A stretch of 64,000 nucleotides of DNA from Diplonema papillatum (taxonomy: Eukaryota > Euglenozoa > Diplonemea > Diplonemida > Diplonemidae), in NCBI GenBank assembly GCA_030068145.1, contig JAPJBO010000564.1:1-64000 (forward strand), read 5' to 3'. This document shows positions 51,021 through 61,471 of the stretch, one piece after another; the stretch's first letter is position 1; each line of letters begins with the position of its first letter. A program made the position numbers and the translations under genes. The notes under the pieces were generated by a model, which had not been told where the DNA came from, ran no database searches, and saw only the letters and a list, made by a program, of their open reading frames with translations.

Positions 51021-51389
51021 GACTCAGCCAGGATGCAAAGCATGTTATACAAAAAGAAAATCAGAGCCGCAAGAAGGGCCTCGAGCACTTGGCCTCGACG
51101 CGACCCTCCCCGCGCACGCAAGTTGGAATTGGTATGTGTGCCTGGCAGGGCCGGTTTGCAGCGCGGAAGGCCGGCGTGAAGTCGAGACTCGCCGGACACT
51201 CCGTTTGGCATCGCAGCCAGGAGGCTTCAGGCCCCGCTTATGGTGGGAGACTACTCGTTTGGCAGAAGGAAGGGGGAGGGGGGCGAGGGAGGAGTCAAGC
51301 AAGCACCGCGGAGCCGCAGGCGCTATCTCAAGACATTTTGACGTTGTTTTCTTTCTCAGGGGACGTTGGTACCGTGTACCAGTTAACCT

Positions 51390-51656
51390 TAGGTACCAGG
51401 GAAAGCCTGCTACACGGGAGCCAAGCTTCACGTGTTCGGCGGTACTGCGGAGCCACGGGCCTACGGGTCAAGTGGCTACCGATTTCCCAAACTAAAGCAT
51501 CAAGGCTTGGCGCACCTTGGGGCTTGGCGCTCGCGCTGAACACAAGCTCGTCGAGACGGTCAGCCGCAGGGCAGAGCGGACGGGGTTGCGGCACTGTGCT
51601 GCCTCCGACTCAAGCTTTGCAAGCTGTGGTTGACCGTCCCAGGAGCGGCCTTTTTC
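51390..51656. repeat. Dispersed repeat family R3, copy 3
   Basis: Closest to the copy at 34209-34486. It ends in a T/C-rich tail of about 50 bp. Confidence 0.85.
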
Positions 51657-51785
51657 TTTTTTCTTTTTTCTTTTTTTCTTCTCTTCTTCTTCTCAGGGAA
51701 CGTGTCAGTTAGACTTTGGCGGACACTTGCGGGCATAGCGGAGAACCCCCCCCCCACCCCCACCTTTATATTTTTTTGACGGACA

Positions 51786-52227
51786 GAGACGACGGCGGCT
51801 TTGTCCTACAGGCGACTGTGGCCGACGCCCCCCCCTTTTATCCCGGTGGCGGATATATGGCGGCACGGCAAACCATGGCTTTGTCCTACAGGCAACTGTG
51901 GCCGACGCCCCTCGCCCCCCCCTTTTATCCCGGTGGCGGACATATGGCGGCACGGCAAACCATGGCTTTGTCCTACAGGCAACTGTGGCCGACGCCCCTC
52001 GCCCCCCCCTTTTATCCCGGTGGCGGACATATGGCGGCACGGCAAACCATGGCTTTGTCCTACAGGCAACTGTGGCCGACGCCCCTCGCCCCCCCCTTTT
52101 ATCCCGGTGGCGGACATATGGCGGCACGGCAAACCATGGCTTTGCCCTACAGGCAACTGTGGCCGACGCCCCTCGCCCCCCCCCTTTTATCCCGGTGGCG
52201 GACATATGGCGGCACGGCAAACCATAA
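51786..52227. repeat. 87-bp tandem repeat, five copies
   Basis: ATGGCTTTGTCCTACAGGCA through CCCTTTTATCCCGGTGGCGG to GGCACGGCAAACC recurs every 87-88 bp. Because 87 is divisible by three, frames stay open on both strands (for example a 29-residue plus-strand unit containing FYPGGGHMAARQT). The C-run length varies and changes frame, which argues against a protein-coding repeat. Confidence 0.9.
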
Positions 52228-52367
52228 AAACTAAGGCCCGAGACCCCCCCCGCTCCCCATGCCGGACATTATCCGCAAAAGTCTATCTGACACGTTCCCT
52301 CAGTGACAGTTTCACTTGGGGATTTAGAGCCTCCGGGTGGCTTTCAGCAACAGGAGTAAGCTGCATA

Positions 52368-52686
52368 CGATACACGGTGAACTCCAGCAACTTTTGCTCG
52401 AGCTAAAGTCCGGCCTCAAGTGCGGGTGTGGCCACATCCGGAAATAGGGTATGCACACTCTATTGCACGGTGAACTCCAGCAACTTTTGCTCGAGCTAAA
52501 GCCGGGCTTAAAGTGCGGGTGTGGCCACACCCGAAATAGGGTGTGCACACATTTCCGGGTGTGGCGCACCCGCTTTTGGAGAGTCTGGTTTCACTCGAGC
52601 ACGGGGACCACGGGGAGGAGGCCCCTACAACCGTGTCTGAGCAATCAGTTAAAAAACTCAGGGCACTCGCCCTGATTGTGCCTAGA
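52368..52686. repeat. Family R5 relatives in tandem, followed by family R4
   Basis: GATACACGGTGAACTCCAGC and CACGGTGAACTCCAGC start two tandem units (about 52375-52465 and 52468-52545) containing GCGGGTGTGGCCACA.CC and AATAGGGT.TGCACAC. From about 52590 the R4 block (GCCCCTACAACCGTGTCTGA) follows. Confidence 0.7.
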
Positions 52687-52689
52687 GGG

Positions 52690-53396
52690 CTCGGGGGGAA
52701 AATGTTTCTTGGGTTTGAAAAGCGCGTGGTGCTTGAACCACCTAGGCCAGGTTATTTAACCGCGGATTTAGTGAAGGATTGTTCAGGAAACGGTCGCGAG
52801 CGAAACCCGACCAGATAACGACCATTTCACTGTCTTCTTTGCTTTGTGATGCGAACATCACGAGGTGCTGTCCGAAGACGAAGAAGGGGGGGGACATGGT
52901 ACAGGGTGGGTCAGGAAGATGCTCACAGCTACTGGGCTCGAAAACCGTTTTGGTTTGCGGTCTGAGCCGAAGAGGCTTCGCTCAGTAGCAATCGAGAGGC
53001 CACGTTTTGTGGGCAAGGGAGGAAGGGGAGAAAAGACGTGGGAGGAAGGAAACCCAGTCTAAACAACAGGGAAACTGGCCCCCCAACAGGGAGGGCGTTG
53101 GCGAATGCCTAAACTTGCCGTAACACCTATTTGATGCAAGGTAAAAGAGAAGAGCCCGCAACGAGTGCGCGGATCATCAACCAGGCGAAACCTGAGTCGG
53201 TCGTAACACCAGCAATGGAAGTCTTTGTTCAAAGTCGATAACACGGGTGAATGATCTAGGCAAGACACACTGCCTCGCATGCCTGTTTGATGCTAGCATC
53301 AAGTCTTCTTCGAAGACGGGGGGAAATCTTACTTGAATGCTTGGTCAGAGCACTACCTTCCCGGAGGGGGGCGATATATTCCATGAGAGGCCCTCA
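52690..53396. other. No recognisable gene
   Basis: Only short frames without domains lie between the repeats and the 3' end of the tocopherol-cyclase-like gene. Confidence 0.4.
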
Positions 53397-54512
53397 TCAG
53401 TATGCACCGTATTCGGCGCCGCCCAGCTCGCCGGTGAAGCTGTCGATCTCTTTCCAGCCGAAAAGCGTTCGCTTGTAAAGCGTGACGGTGCCGGCGGCCC
53501 AGCCGGTGTTCCAAAGGGCGTTGTGGTTTTTTTCCCCGGCGGGGTTCTCGTAGTCGATCAGCAGGCACCGGCTCTTCGGCGCGCTGAAGTCGATGACGAT
53601 GCGGTTCCGCAGGTCCTCAGACGCGACCTGCCACCGCAGCTTGTCCACGGTTTCGGTCACTTCGAAGGTCTGCGTCACGAGCTCCTTCGTGAAGTTCCAC
53701 TCGTACAACTCGCCTTCGTGGTAGAACGCGATCAGGAGCTGCCGGCCCAGCGAGACGCCGAACACGCGGGGGTCCGCCCCGCCGACGTCGAGGCTGGTTT
53801 TTTCGAGGAGCTTCCCGGTTGCGTCGCTGAACAAGCGGTTGCAGTTGATCCACACCCACGGGTTCGTATACTTCTTCCCCCAGTTCTTATCCTGGTACCC
53901 AGCCGAGCTCGCCGGGAGGACGTCGAAGGATTCGCCGTTGAGTGTGACGGTGCCGGATAGTCTGCTCTTCATGCCCTCGACGTGCCAGTACATGTCGAAC
54001 GCGCTGAGATCACGCAGCGGCTCCGAAGTGCCGATTCCGACGGAGTAGCTCAGGTCCTTCACGATGGACAGGTCCCAGCTCATTTCCCCAGCGTCCGACA
54101 TGTACTTCGGGTCCGCCGCGTCTTCTGCCGACATCGACACGGAGCCCTTCAACGCGGTCTCGTTCGCGAAGTGCTCGCCGATGCGGACGTCCATGTACTC
54201 CACCTCCGCCGCGAAGTCGTCAATCCCGTAGAAGTTGTGGATCTCCAACGACGCGTTTTCGGCCCAGGTGCCGGCCTTAATCATGGCGTACGACGGCGGC
54301 ACGCCAGCGGCTTGGTTCTCAGGTGCCTGTCCGAGCACTGGCTCCGCGCCGCCGAGGCCCGGGTTCATCGCGTAGTACGCGATGAAAAACGGCTGGAACG
54401 CGCCGGTCTCCCGGTTGACCGCGACGAACGAGTGCCACCACCAGTCGAAGCCGTGGGTGTTGAGGGGGTTGTCGATGATCCCGAACAACAGGCCGCTGTC
54501 GGGGTCGAGCAT
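53397..54512 (-). CDS. Tocopherol-cyclase-like / AttH-like (lipocalin-fold) protein, 5' end uncertain
   Basis: 371 residues from the first ATG. Motifs fit the tocopherol cyclase/AttH/carotenoid-hydratase-like group: DWWWHSFVAVNRETGAFQPF at about 23-42, a PSYAMIKAGTWAENA stretch, DAGEMSWDL, SAGYQDKNWG at about 201-210 followed by NPWVWINCN, and a closing GELGGAEYG. True tocopherol cyclases close the chromanol ring of vitamin E precursors in plastids, but this protein is closer to the uncharacterised members I know, so the substrate is open. The frame stays open about 20 codons upstream of the ATG (ending SSRNGYMLDPDSG, which looks conserved) until a stop at the edge of a 14-bp minisatellite. 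An N-terminal exon is therefore probably missing or lies beyond that array. Confidence 0.7.
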   Translation of the reverse strand: MLDPDSGLLFGIIDNPLNTHGFDWWWHSFVAVNRETGAFQPFFIAYYAMNPGLGGAEPVLGQAPENQAAGVPPSYAMIKAGTWAENASLEIHNFYGIDDFAAEVEYMDVRIGEHFANETALKGSVSMSAEDAADPKYMSDAGEMSWDLSIVKDLSYSVGIGTSEPLRDLSAFDMYWHVEGMKSRLSGTVTLNGESFDVLPASSAGYQDKNWGKKYTNPWVWINCNRLFSDATGKLLEKTSLDVGGADPRVFGVSLGRQLLIAFYHEGELYEWNFTKELVTQTFEVTETVDKLRWQVASEDLRNRIVIDFSAPKSRCLLIDYENPAGEKNHNALWNTGWAAGTVTLYKRTLFGWKEIDSFTGELGGAEYGAY

Positions 54513-54548
54513 GTACCCGTTTCGGCTCGAGTCTGTGTCGTTGGTTTC

Positions 54549-55072
54549 ATGTTTACCGCTTCGTGTTTGCAGTTACTGTCTTGTGTTTACTGTGTTGTGC
54601 TTATTGTGTTGTTGTGGTTACTGTCTTGTGGTTACTGTCTTGCCGTTACTGCTTTGTGTTCACCGTCTTGTGCTTACTGTCCTGTGGTTACTGTCCTGTG
54701 GTTACTGTCCTGTGGTTACTGTCGTGTGGTTACTGTCTTGTCGTTACTGTCTTGTGTCTACCGTCTTGTGGTTATTGTCTTGCCGGTACTGTCTTGTGTT
54801 TACCGTCTTGTGCTTACTGTCTTGTGTACTGTCTTGTGGTTACTGTCTTGCCGTTACTGTCTTGTGTCTACCGTCTTGTGGTTATTGTCTTGCCGGTACT
54901 GTCTTGTGTATACCGTCTTGTGCTTACTGTCTTGTGTACTGTCTTGTGGTTGCTGTCTTGTGTTTACCGCCTTGTGATTACTGTCTTGTGGTTGTCTTGC
55001 CGGTACCGTCTTGTGTTTACCGCATTGCTTACTGTCTTGGTTACCGTCTTGTGTGCACTGGATTGTGGTTAA
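54549..55072. repeat. 14-bp minisatellite, about 37 units, with higher-order structure
   Basis: The unit CTTGTGGTTACTGT has many variants (CTTGCCGTTACTGT, CTTGTGTTTACCGT, CTTGTGCTTACTGT, a 12-bp CTTGTGTACTGT). The variant series from about 54740 to 54845 is repeated at about 54845-54950, giving a higher-order unit of about 110 bp. It adjoins the 5' side of the tocopherol-cyclase-like gene and could be an intron or a disrupting expansion. Confidence 0.9.
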
Positions 55073-55134
55073 ACGAAGCCGATCGTTCGGGGAGGTGCTC
55101 GCGATGCTGATGGGCCCGGTGGCGTGTTTGCGGA

Positions 55135-55189
55135 ACGTTTCTCAGGCTCCCTCTCCGGAATCGAACTCCCATTCCCCGTTGCAGCCTGG
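55135..55189 (-). pseudogene. 18S rRNA fragment (5' domain)
   Basis: The plus strand reads CGTTTCTCAGGCTCCCTCTC then CGGAATCGAACTCCCATTCC and CCGTTGCAGCC. The minus strand matches the conserved 18S stretch GGTTCGATTCCGGAGAGGGA followed by GCCTGAGAAACG, preceded by a GTAACGGG-like block. The flanks do not continue as rRNA. Confidence 0.8.
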
Positions 55190-57428
55190 TTTATCCACAC
55201 ACCGCTGCTTTTGCTGGTCAAGTGTACCCACCTCGACCTCGCGGTTTTTAGGCCACGGAGTTGAATCATGGTGGATCATTTGGGGATCACCAAGTAGCGA
55301 TGGAGTTACCATTGCTATCCAACTGGGCCCACCCCGCGTAGATTGCCGCCGACTTAATGCCGTCTGCGGACGCAGTGCTGATCCATATACTCTGAGACCT
55401 GCATGGCTTACGCGGCATGAGTTTGTCCGAAGGTGCCGCGGGCGGGTGCAGAGTGCCGGATTTGTCCTATCCAGGCTTAGTCAACCATTTTTCGGGTCCC
55501 GACAACATATGAGACGATGCCAGAACCCCCCCTACCCTCCCCTTTGCACTAATAAACTACTTTTCGACGTCCGAAAGGGGAGGGGGGGTTGTTTTGGCAT
55601 CTTATCATATGCACTTGATATCAAAATCCCTTTTCCAGCAAATCAGAATCTGGCTGGCGAGCTTGCGTGAAGCACGGCTGTAATGTACGGAAAGGTGGGA
55701 GGTCAAATCCCCAACCACCACAGACGCCGCCGACCACCATTTCTGTGGCCCATGATCGGCACAATAAGGGGCAAGGCAACGGGCGACACCATTGCTTACC
55801 ATCAAAGGGCGGAAGACATACCTGCGTTGCTCACACCAATCATGAGGGCAACCAAGCCGATCACCTTCGCGACGTTCATTGTTGTTGTGTGGCCACCCGC
55901 AGATGGACTGTCCTTAATTTGTTAATCCTGAGTGGTGGCAATGTAATGGTGCGATGCCTCGTTCGTTGCCAGCTACGCATGTGGCGTCTTCAACTAAGAC
56001 GAGATGTGTCTTTCCTAAAAAACTCATTGTAGTCAATAGCAGCAGTCACGATTTTCATTGTACGCAAAGCGGGTGCCTGTATTCAAAGAACACTTCCGGG
56101 GGTAGGTATCGCGATGAGTAACAACAGCAGATCAGCGGAGCAACTGATCAATGACAATGATCCTTGCCCAAAAAAGGGCGGCTGCTCAGTAGGTGGTGGT
56201 ATGAGGTGGTGGTGCAGTGGGTCAACTGCAAAGATACGAAACGACTTTAGTGCGGTGTCGCATGTGGTTTCTGTAGAGCGAGCTAAGTCCACGGAACCTG
56301 TGGGCCCAGGGGGAAGCATCGGGGCCCGATTCAGGGGGTTCCCCAGTAAAAAGGGACCCATGCGGCGGCTGAGAGCCTCTGGGCTGAGCAGACCCCAGTG
56401 CTGTACGCCATACTGACCTTTCCATATTGCACGCTTCGTACGGCTTGCTTGCACCACTATTAGTGAAAACCCCACCCACGGCCACCAAAAGATATGCCTT
56501 CTCGCTCTTTCGCTATCCTTATCAGTTGTAGTAGTGGTAGCTTGAACTCGATATGGTAGTAGTGTGTCATCTGCCGAAGCAGCCGGAGACAGCAGGCGCA
56601 GGGGGCAGGTGTTGCTTTACTTTTCTCCTTCTTCATGGAGACCCGCCCCCGGCATCCCGACTGTCCAATCACGGTCGCGAAAGGTTTGTGCCTCTAGTGA
56701 TGAAGTGGTTGACCAGCCCACGAAGCCTTATACAGCACAGCTACAACACGAGGATGCAGCCGTGCTTAGGTGTGTCAAGTACATGATGCTGGCGGTTGGG
56801 GGATCGGCGACCGCAGCTCAACTAAGGCGCGGTCAACAGTGTCGCCTCGTGAAGGCCCGGGGTGACAGGCCCCCCCATGACACCTCTGCTACCAGGCAGC
56901 CTATGATGAGGCCCTATCCTTATCAGTAGTAGTAGTAGTAGTAGTAGTTTGAACTTGTTATGCAGCAACAATCTGTGTCGATAGACTGCACACGCCGATA
57001 CAGACTACCTCTTTGCACGCGTCGTGTCATGCTTCGGTCGCTTCTTGCCCCGCGTACTGCTTGTCTCCGGCGCGCTTCACGTCTGATGTGCAGTTTGGTG
57101 ACGAGGAATCAGATGATTCGCAAGAGTAGGAAGAGCTGCGACCCCAGCGGCGAACGTCCTGCACGGGCGGATGTCTTTCATGACGACCGGAGCTACATCG
57201 ACGAAGCTGCAGGAATCGGCGGTGTGGCACCTAGTTCCCGACTGGACGCGTGCATCGAAAAAGACGGGGCCACGGTTGACGCAAGCATAAAGGAAGAAGT
57301 GTTCCTCCGCATCGCGCGGCGAACTTTTTAAATGCGGACAGGCGGTCAACGCGGACGATATCGCAGTTCTAAATCGCCCGCAGGGGGGCATCACGCTTGT
57401 TGCTTAGTGGTTAAAAAGATAAAACACG
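55190..57428. other. Long region without a recognisable gene
   Basis: Plus-strand frames at 56114-56416 and 56960-57331 (123 codons) have ordinary composition but no recognisable domain or convincing start. (AGT)n lies at about 56925-56949, and CTTATCAGT.GTAGTAGT occurs near 56518 and 56918. No other repeats stand out. Confidence 0.4.
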
Positions 57429-57429
57429 T

Positions 57430-57555
57430 GGTGTCACCTGAGGGAGGTAATCTCAGGGCCGCCCACGTGATAAAGCCGTTAACCACTGGGAGTACGGACC
57501 ACACGGATCAGCATGCACTGCGTTAGCAGCGGCTGCCGGCAAATCCCGTGACACC
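57430..57555. mobile_element. MITE-like element with GGTGTCACC ends, copy 2
   Basis: 126 bp, the counterpart of 48602-48737, with the same inverted GGTGTCACC / GTGACACC ends and the shared TTTTATATG just outside. Confidence 0.6.
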
Positions 57556-57609
57556 TTTTATATGGGTCGATGCCAACCCCCCCCCCCCTTTTGCCAACCA
57601 GCAGTCCTG

Positions 57610-58046
57610 TCTGCAGACACTCAGGTTCCACGCTGATGATGGTCCGCCTTATGTGTCCGTGGCTTAAAGGACCGAAACACGGCGCAGACGGGACCAGTGC
57701 GGTGTTGAGCACATACCCATTCCAAGCAACAAGTCAGTGCTGCCTAGCGAGTCGCAGTCACAACCAGGGCGAGTGCCCTGAGTTTTTTAACTGATTGCTC
57801 AGACACGGTTGTAGGGGCCTTCTCCCCGTGACGGATTCGCCTGTGCTCTAGTAGCACGGGTGGTCCTGGCTGTGACGAGCTACGAACAGCCGCCTGACAA
57901 ACCAGACTCACACCGCAGTCCTGTCTGCAGACACTCAGGTTCCACGCTGATGATGGTCCGCCTTATGTGTCCGTGGCTTAAAGGACCGAAACACGGCGCA
58001 GACGGGACCAGTGCGGTGTTGAGCACATACCCATTCCAAGCACGTT
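57610..58046 (-). repeat. Family R7 copies 2 and 3 with a reversed R4 between them
   Basis: R7 lies at 57610-57731 and 57920-58046, both reversed relative to 39275-39398. R4 lies reversed at about 57766-57893. C-runs lie near 57580 and at 58055-58072. The R7-R4-R7 order suggests tandem duplication of a composite repeat or insertion of one into another. Confidence 0.8.
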
Positions 58047-59224
58047 CTTGCACCCCCCCCCCCCCCCCCCCTTTTGCACCAACTCAGCTCGAAAATTTTC
58101 TAAGTCAAACCCAGATAATTTTGGGCCCAGGATCACAGTTGTTCCGCAGTGGGTGTATCGATATACTTCCCGACTTGCAGATCGTGCTCGGTTACTTGAA
58201 GGGGCGCGGAGAGTCGGTCCCAAGAAGTATGCCGTGCGGGTTGAAGAGCTCGACTCTTCCCGCTGGAAGTTCAAATGGGGCTGGAATGTCATCCTACCAC
58301 CAAGGCGCACAGCGCCATCACCCCTACCGGAAACAAAGCTTACCCCGACAAGATTCAAGCGGAAGGCGAGTGTCGACTCCAAGTACAGGGGTCAAACCTT
58401 CTGTCATTCATGCCCAAAAAGACAGGCGCTTCGTTTTGTTTGTGCGTGCCCGGTTGATCGTTTTCCCACTTGTATTTACCCTGTGTGTATTATAGGTAAC
58501 GAATTCTGATCAACCACCAAAACACGCTACGTCTTTTTAGCCTGCACAATACATTGAAGGGCAACCCACAAGATTGTTAGTTCTAAAAAAAGATGTGTGC
58601 ACAGGCACAAGACGACCGGGAGGAACTGGGTGCGAAAAAGGAGGTCCCCTGTGTAGCTCACGCCAGACCATTGCTACGTATTCGTTGCCCTAGAAGCGAC
58701 CACTCGATGACGATGACGCGAATGAGTGCAAACGCCTGATCGAACCCGTAAGCAGTAGTCGCCTAGTGACGGCAGGAAAGCGCCGGCTTCGACCCCATCA
58801 TTTTATCGACAACCCCACACACTGTGGAGGCGGTACGTCTGCCGATGCCCGCCCAGAACTCGATTTTTTAGCGAAGGGACTCTGCACACAATCTATCTCC
58901 CCGCCAGCGGCTGTCGGTCCCGCAAGCGAGGGGTGATATATGGTGTTTTTCTCGGGTTGGCAACGCGGGAAGTAGCCTTGTGCAAGGGTCAGTTCTCGTC
59001 GGAGCAGTATTGATCAACCACACCCTGAAGCCTGTCGTATCGATGATGCAGATTCTCGACACAGATTCTTTGCATTACAACCTGCAACCCAACCTCGTAT
59101 CGACTTTCGTGGTGCACCCACCTCCTTCAGTGGTTGCAAATTTCTTGCATTCGTGTGATTGTCAGGCCTTCGAATACGCTGAGCAACGCACTATCTCCTT
59201 CAGAAACTGTGATGGGCGTCCCCC
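58047..59224. other. R8-related sequence and unrecognised frames
   Basis: A plus-strand frame at 57978-58509 region encodes ordinary-looking peptides (for example DRARLLEGARRVGPKKYAVR from 58048-58509), not recognised. 58428-58530 matches R8 at 49783-49878. GATGCAGATTCTCGACACAG near 59046 resembles segments at 30208 and 47691. Confidence 0.4.
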
Positions 59225-60157
59225 TTACTCGGTGGCGCCTGCTTCTTCCAGCGCGCTCACGATGGCGGCGAAGTGCCCTCGACGCTTTTGCTTGAGCGCG
59301 GTCCTAGCGATGGTCAACGCCGTGCGCCCCGCGTAGTCCGTCAGGTCCAGCCTCGCCCCAGCTCCGACCAGCTCCTGGACAGCGCCGAGGTTGCCGACGT
59401 CGCAAGCCTCGATGAGCGCCGACCTACCGTTGCTGTCCTGCAAGTCGACCGCCGACGCCGCTGCGGCGAGCTTCCGCACGATTTCCAAGTGGTGGGGCTC
59501 GGGCGCGTTTTTGACGGCGTGCATCAACGCCGTCCGACCCTTGGTGTCCTGCAAGCCTATGCCGGGGCCCGCATCGATCAATTGGTGAACGATGGCGGGG
59601 GACCCCGAGATTACAGCGTGCATGAGCGCAGTTTGGCCCCTGTTGTCCTGTAGGTCGAGGGAAGCGTTCGCCGCGATGAGTACCTGCAAGACGTCCGAAT
59701 TCCCCGAGATGCTGGCTTGCATGAGTGCAGTCCAGCCGTCGTTGTCTTGGATGTCTACCTGAGCATTCGCTCCGAGCAACTCCTGTACAACGGCCAAGTG
59801 GCCCGATCCGATGGCTTTGAGCAACGCCGTCCATCCGTGGTTGTCTTGCAGGTCGACCTGCGCGTGTCCCTTGATCAGTTCCCGCACCGCTTCCAAGCGC
59901 CCAGACCCCGCAGCTTTCATGAGGGCCGTCCACCCGTAGTAGCTCTGCAGGTCTACCTGCGCGTGCCCTCGGATAAGGGTCCGGACGACGCCAGCGTGCC
60001 CCCACCAGCAAGCCTTCATCAGAGCCGTCTCATTGGTGAAGTCCGGTATGTCCACGGACGCTCCGGCTGCGACCAGCTGCTCGACGACCGTCGCGTGCGC
60101 GGCCGCCGCCGCCACCACGATGGGCGGGATACCGGCCGGGATGCTACGCGGGTTCAT
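59225..60157 (-). CDS. Ankyrin-repeat protein, intact
   Basis: 310 residues made almost wholly of about nine ankyrin repeats of 33 residues, from about residue 10 to 305 (consensus examples GWTALMKAAGSGRLEAVREL and QVDLQDNHGWTALLKAIGSG). Ankyrin repeats bind partner proteins; no catalytic or membrane segment is present, so the partner is unknown. The fourth from last repeat has a short insertion (NAPEPHH). The ATG at 60157 is the first in frame and follows a purine-rich leader (minus strand) duplicated upstream of the next copy. Related broken or partial copies lie at 60590-61182, 63370-63560 and 63578-64000. Confidence 0.9.
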   Translation of the reverse strand: MNPRSIPAGIPPIVVAAAAAHATVVEQLVAAGASVDIPDFTNETALMKACWWGHAGVVRTLIRGHAQVDLQSYYGWTALMKAAGSGRLEAVRELIKGHAQVDLQDNHGWTALLKAIGSGHLAVVQELLGANAQVDIQDNDGWTALMQASISGNSDVLQVLIAANASLDLQDNRGQTALMHAVISGSPAIVHQLIDAGPGIGLQDTKGRTALMHAVKNAPEPHHLEIVRKLAAAASAVDLQDSNGRSALIEACDVGNLGAVQELVGAGARLDLTDYAGRTALTIARTALKQKRRGHFAAIVSALEEAGATE

Positions 60158-60589
60158 GATGCTGGGGTTGCGGAACCCTCCTCTTCTTTCTTTTTCTTCC
60201 TGTCGACAGCTCGTGTCAGACTAGCCCACCCAGGGGTGGTTGGTTCCTTCTGGCAGGGTCTTTCCCGGCCGGAAATTGTACGGGTTCAAAATACTATTGC
60301 GTGTTTTCGTTTTTTAACCTTAGCTCGCTTGCGATCAGGGGACTTTAGCACTTCGTCTGACCGAGCAAAAAAGCCGGTTGTGAGCCAAAACCCCGGTTTG
60401 GGGCTTCTTCGGGTCTATGTCTTGTTGGACGACAGACGGCAGTTTGTCGTCGGCTTCAGCGTCGCCCTGCACATGCGAACAATGAAACGGAAGGAGTGCT
60501 TGTTCGTGGTGGTGGCGGTGTGCATGACACCAAACTACTTAGCTGGTGTGGGAGAAGTTCGAATCAGGGAACATCCTGCGGTTAAAAAA

Positions 60590-61182
60590 GCTTCGTCCAG
60601 CGCGCTCACGATGGCGGGCGGAGTGCTTTGCTTGCGCGCGGTCCCAGCGATGGCCAACGCTGCGCCCGCGTATCCGCCAGGTCCAGCCTCACCCCAGCTC
60701 CGACCAGCTCCTGGACGGCGCCGAGGTTGCCGACGTAGCAAGCCTCGATGAGCGCCGACCAACGTTTGTTGTCCTGCAAGACAACCGCCGACGCCGCTGC
60801 AGCGAGCTTCGCTCCGAGCAACTCCTGTACAACGGCCAAGCGGCCAAATCCGACGGCTTTGAGCAACGCCGTCCATCCGTCGTTGTTTTGCAGGTCGACC
60901 TGCGCGTGTCCCTTGATCAGTTCCCGCACCGCTTCCAAGTACCCAGCCCCCGCAGCTTTCATAAGGGCTGTCTCCCCGTTGCGGTCCTGCGGGTCTACCT
61001 GCGCGCGCTCTCGGATCAGGATCCGGACGACGCCAGCGTGCCCCCCCACCAGCAAGCCGCCATCAGAGCCGTGTCCACGGACGCTCCGGCTGCGACCAGC
61101 TGCTCGACGACCGTCGCGTGCCCGGCCGCCGCCGCCACCACGATGGGCGGGATCCCAGCCGGGATGTTACGCGGGTTCATGA
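60590..61182 (-). pseudogene. Broken ankyrin-repeat paralogue
   Basis: Starts like the intact copy (MNPRNIPAGIPPIVVAAAAG) and shares about 130 bp of upstream sequence with it. Compared with it, about 20 bp are missing after GASVD, a C-tract near 61040 is two bases longer and shifts the frame, and several middle repeats are deleted so that LLGA joins KLAAAASAV directly. The 3' end also changes frame. It is a host gene copy that no longer encodes the full repeat domain. Confidence 0.85.
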
Positions 61183-61470
61183 TGCTGGGGTTGCGGAACC
61201 CTCCTCTTCTTTCTTTTTCTTCCTGTCGACAGCTTGTGTCAGACTAACTTGCTTGGTTCCTTCTGGCAGGGTCTTTCCCGTCTGGAACTTGCACGGGATC
61301 AAAGGTTTTGGTGGTGGCTCTTCATATTTTTTTTTGGTAGGAAAAGAAATTTGGTTCTTTGAAGACTAATAATAATCCGAACGACAGGTTTGCCGCTCCA
61401 ATCCGTCCAGAGAAACTAAGTAGCTTGCTTCCCTTCCCTCCCGTCCCACTTGTTCGCACTTCCCATCGAC
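61183..61470. promoter_or_regulatory. Duplicated ankyrin-gene leader and unassigned spacer
   Basis: 61183-61300 repeats the sequence 60158-60290 (CCTCCTCTTCTTTCTTTTTC, then TTCCTTCTGGCAGGGTCTTT). As it is upstream of both ankyrin copies it probably contains their promoter or leader. 61300-61470 holds nothing else I recognise. Confidence 0.45.
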
Positions 61471-61471
61471 G

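Noticed and set aside
51716-52406. 29-residue repeat protein in the 87-bp array
   Set aside because: Open frames exist on both strands, and C-run length changes shift the frame between units.
55135-55189. Possible tRNA T-arm (GTTCGATTCC)
   Set aside because: The flanking bases match 18S rRNA over about 55 bp, and no cloverleaf can be drawn.
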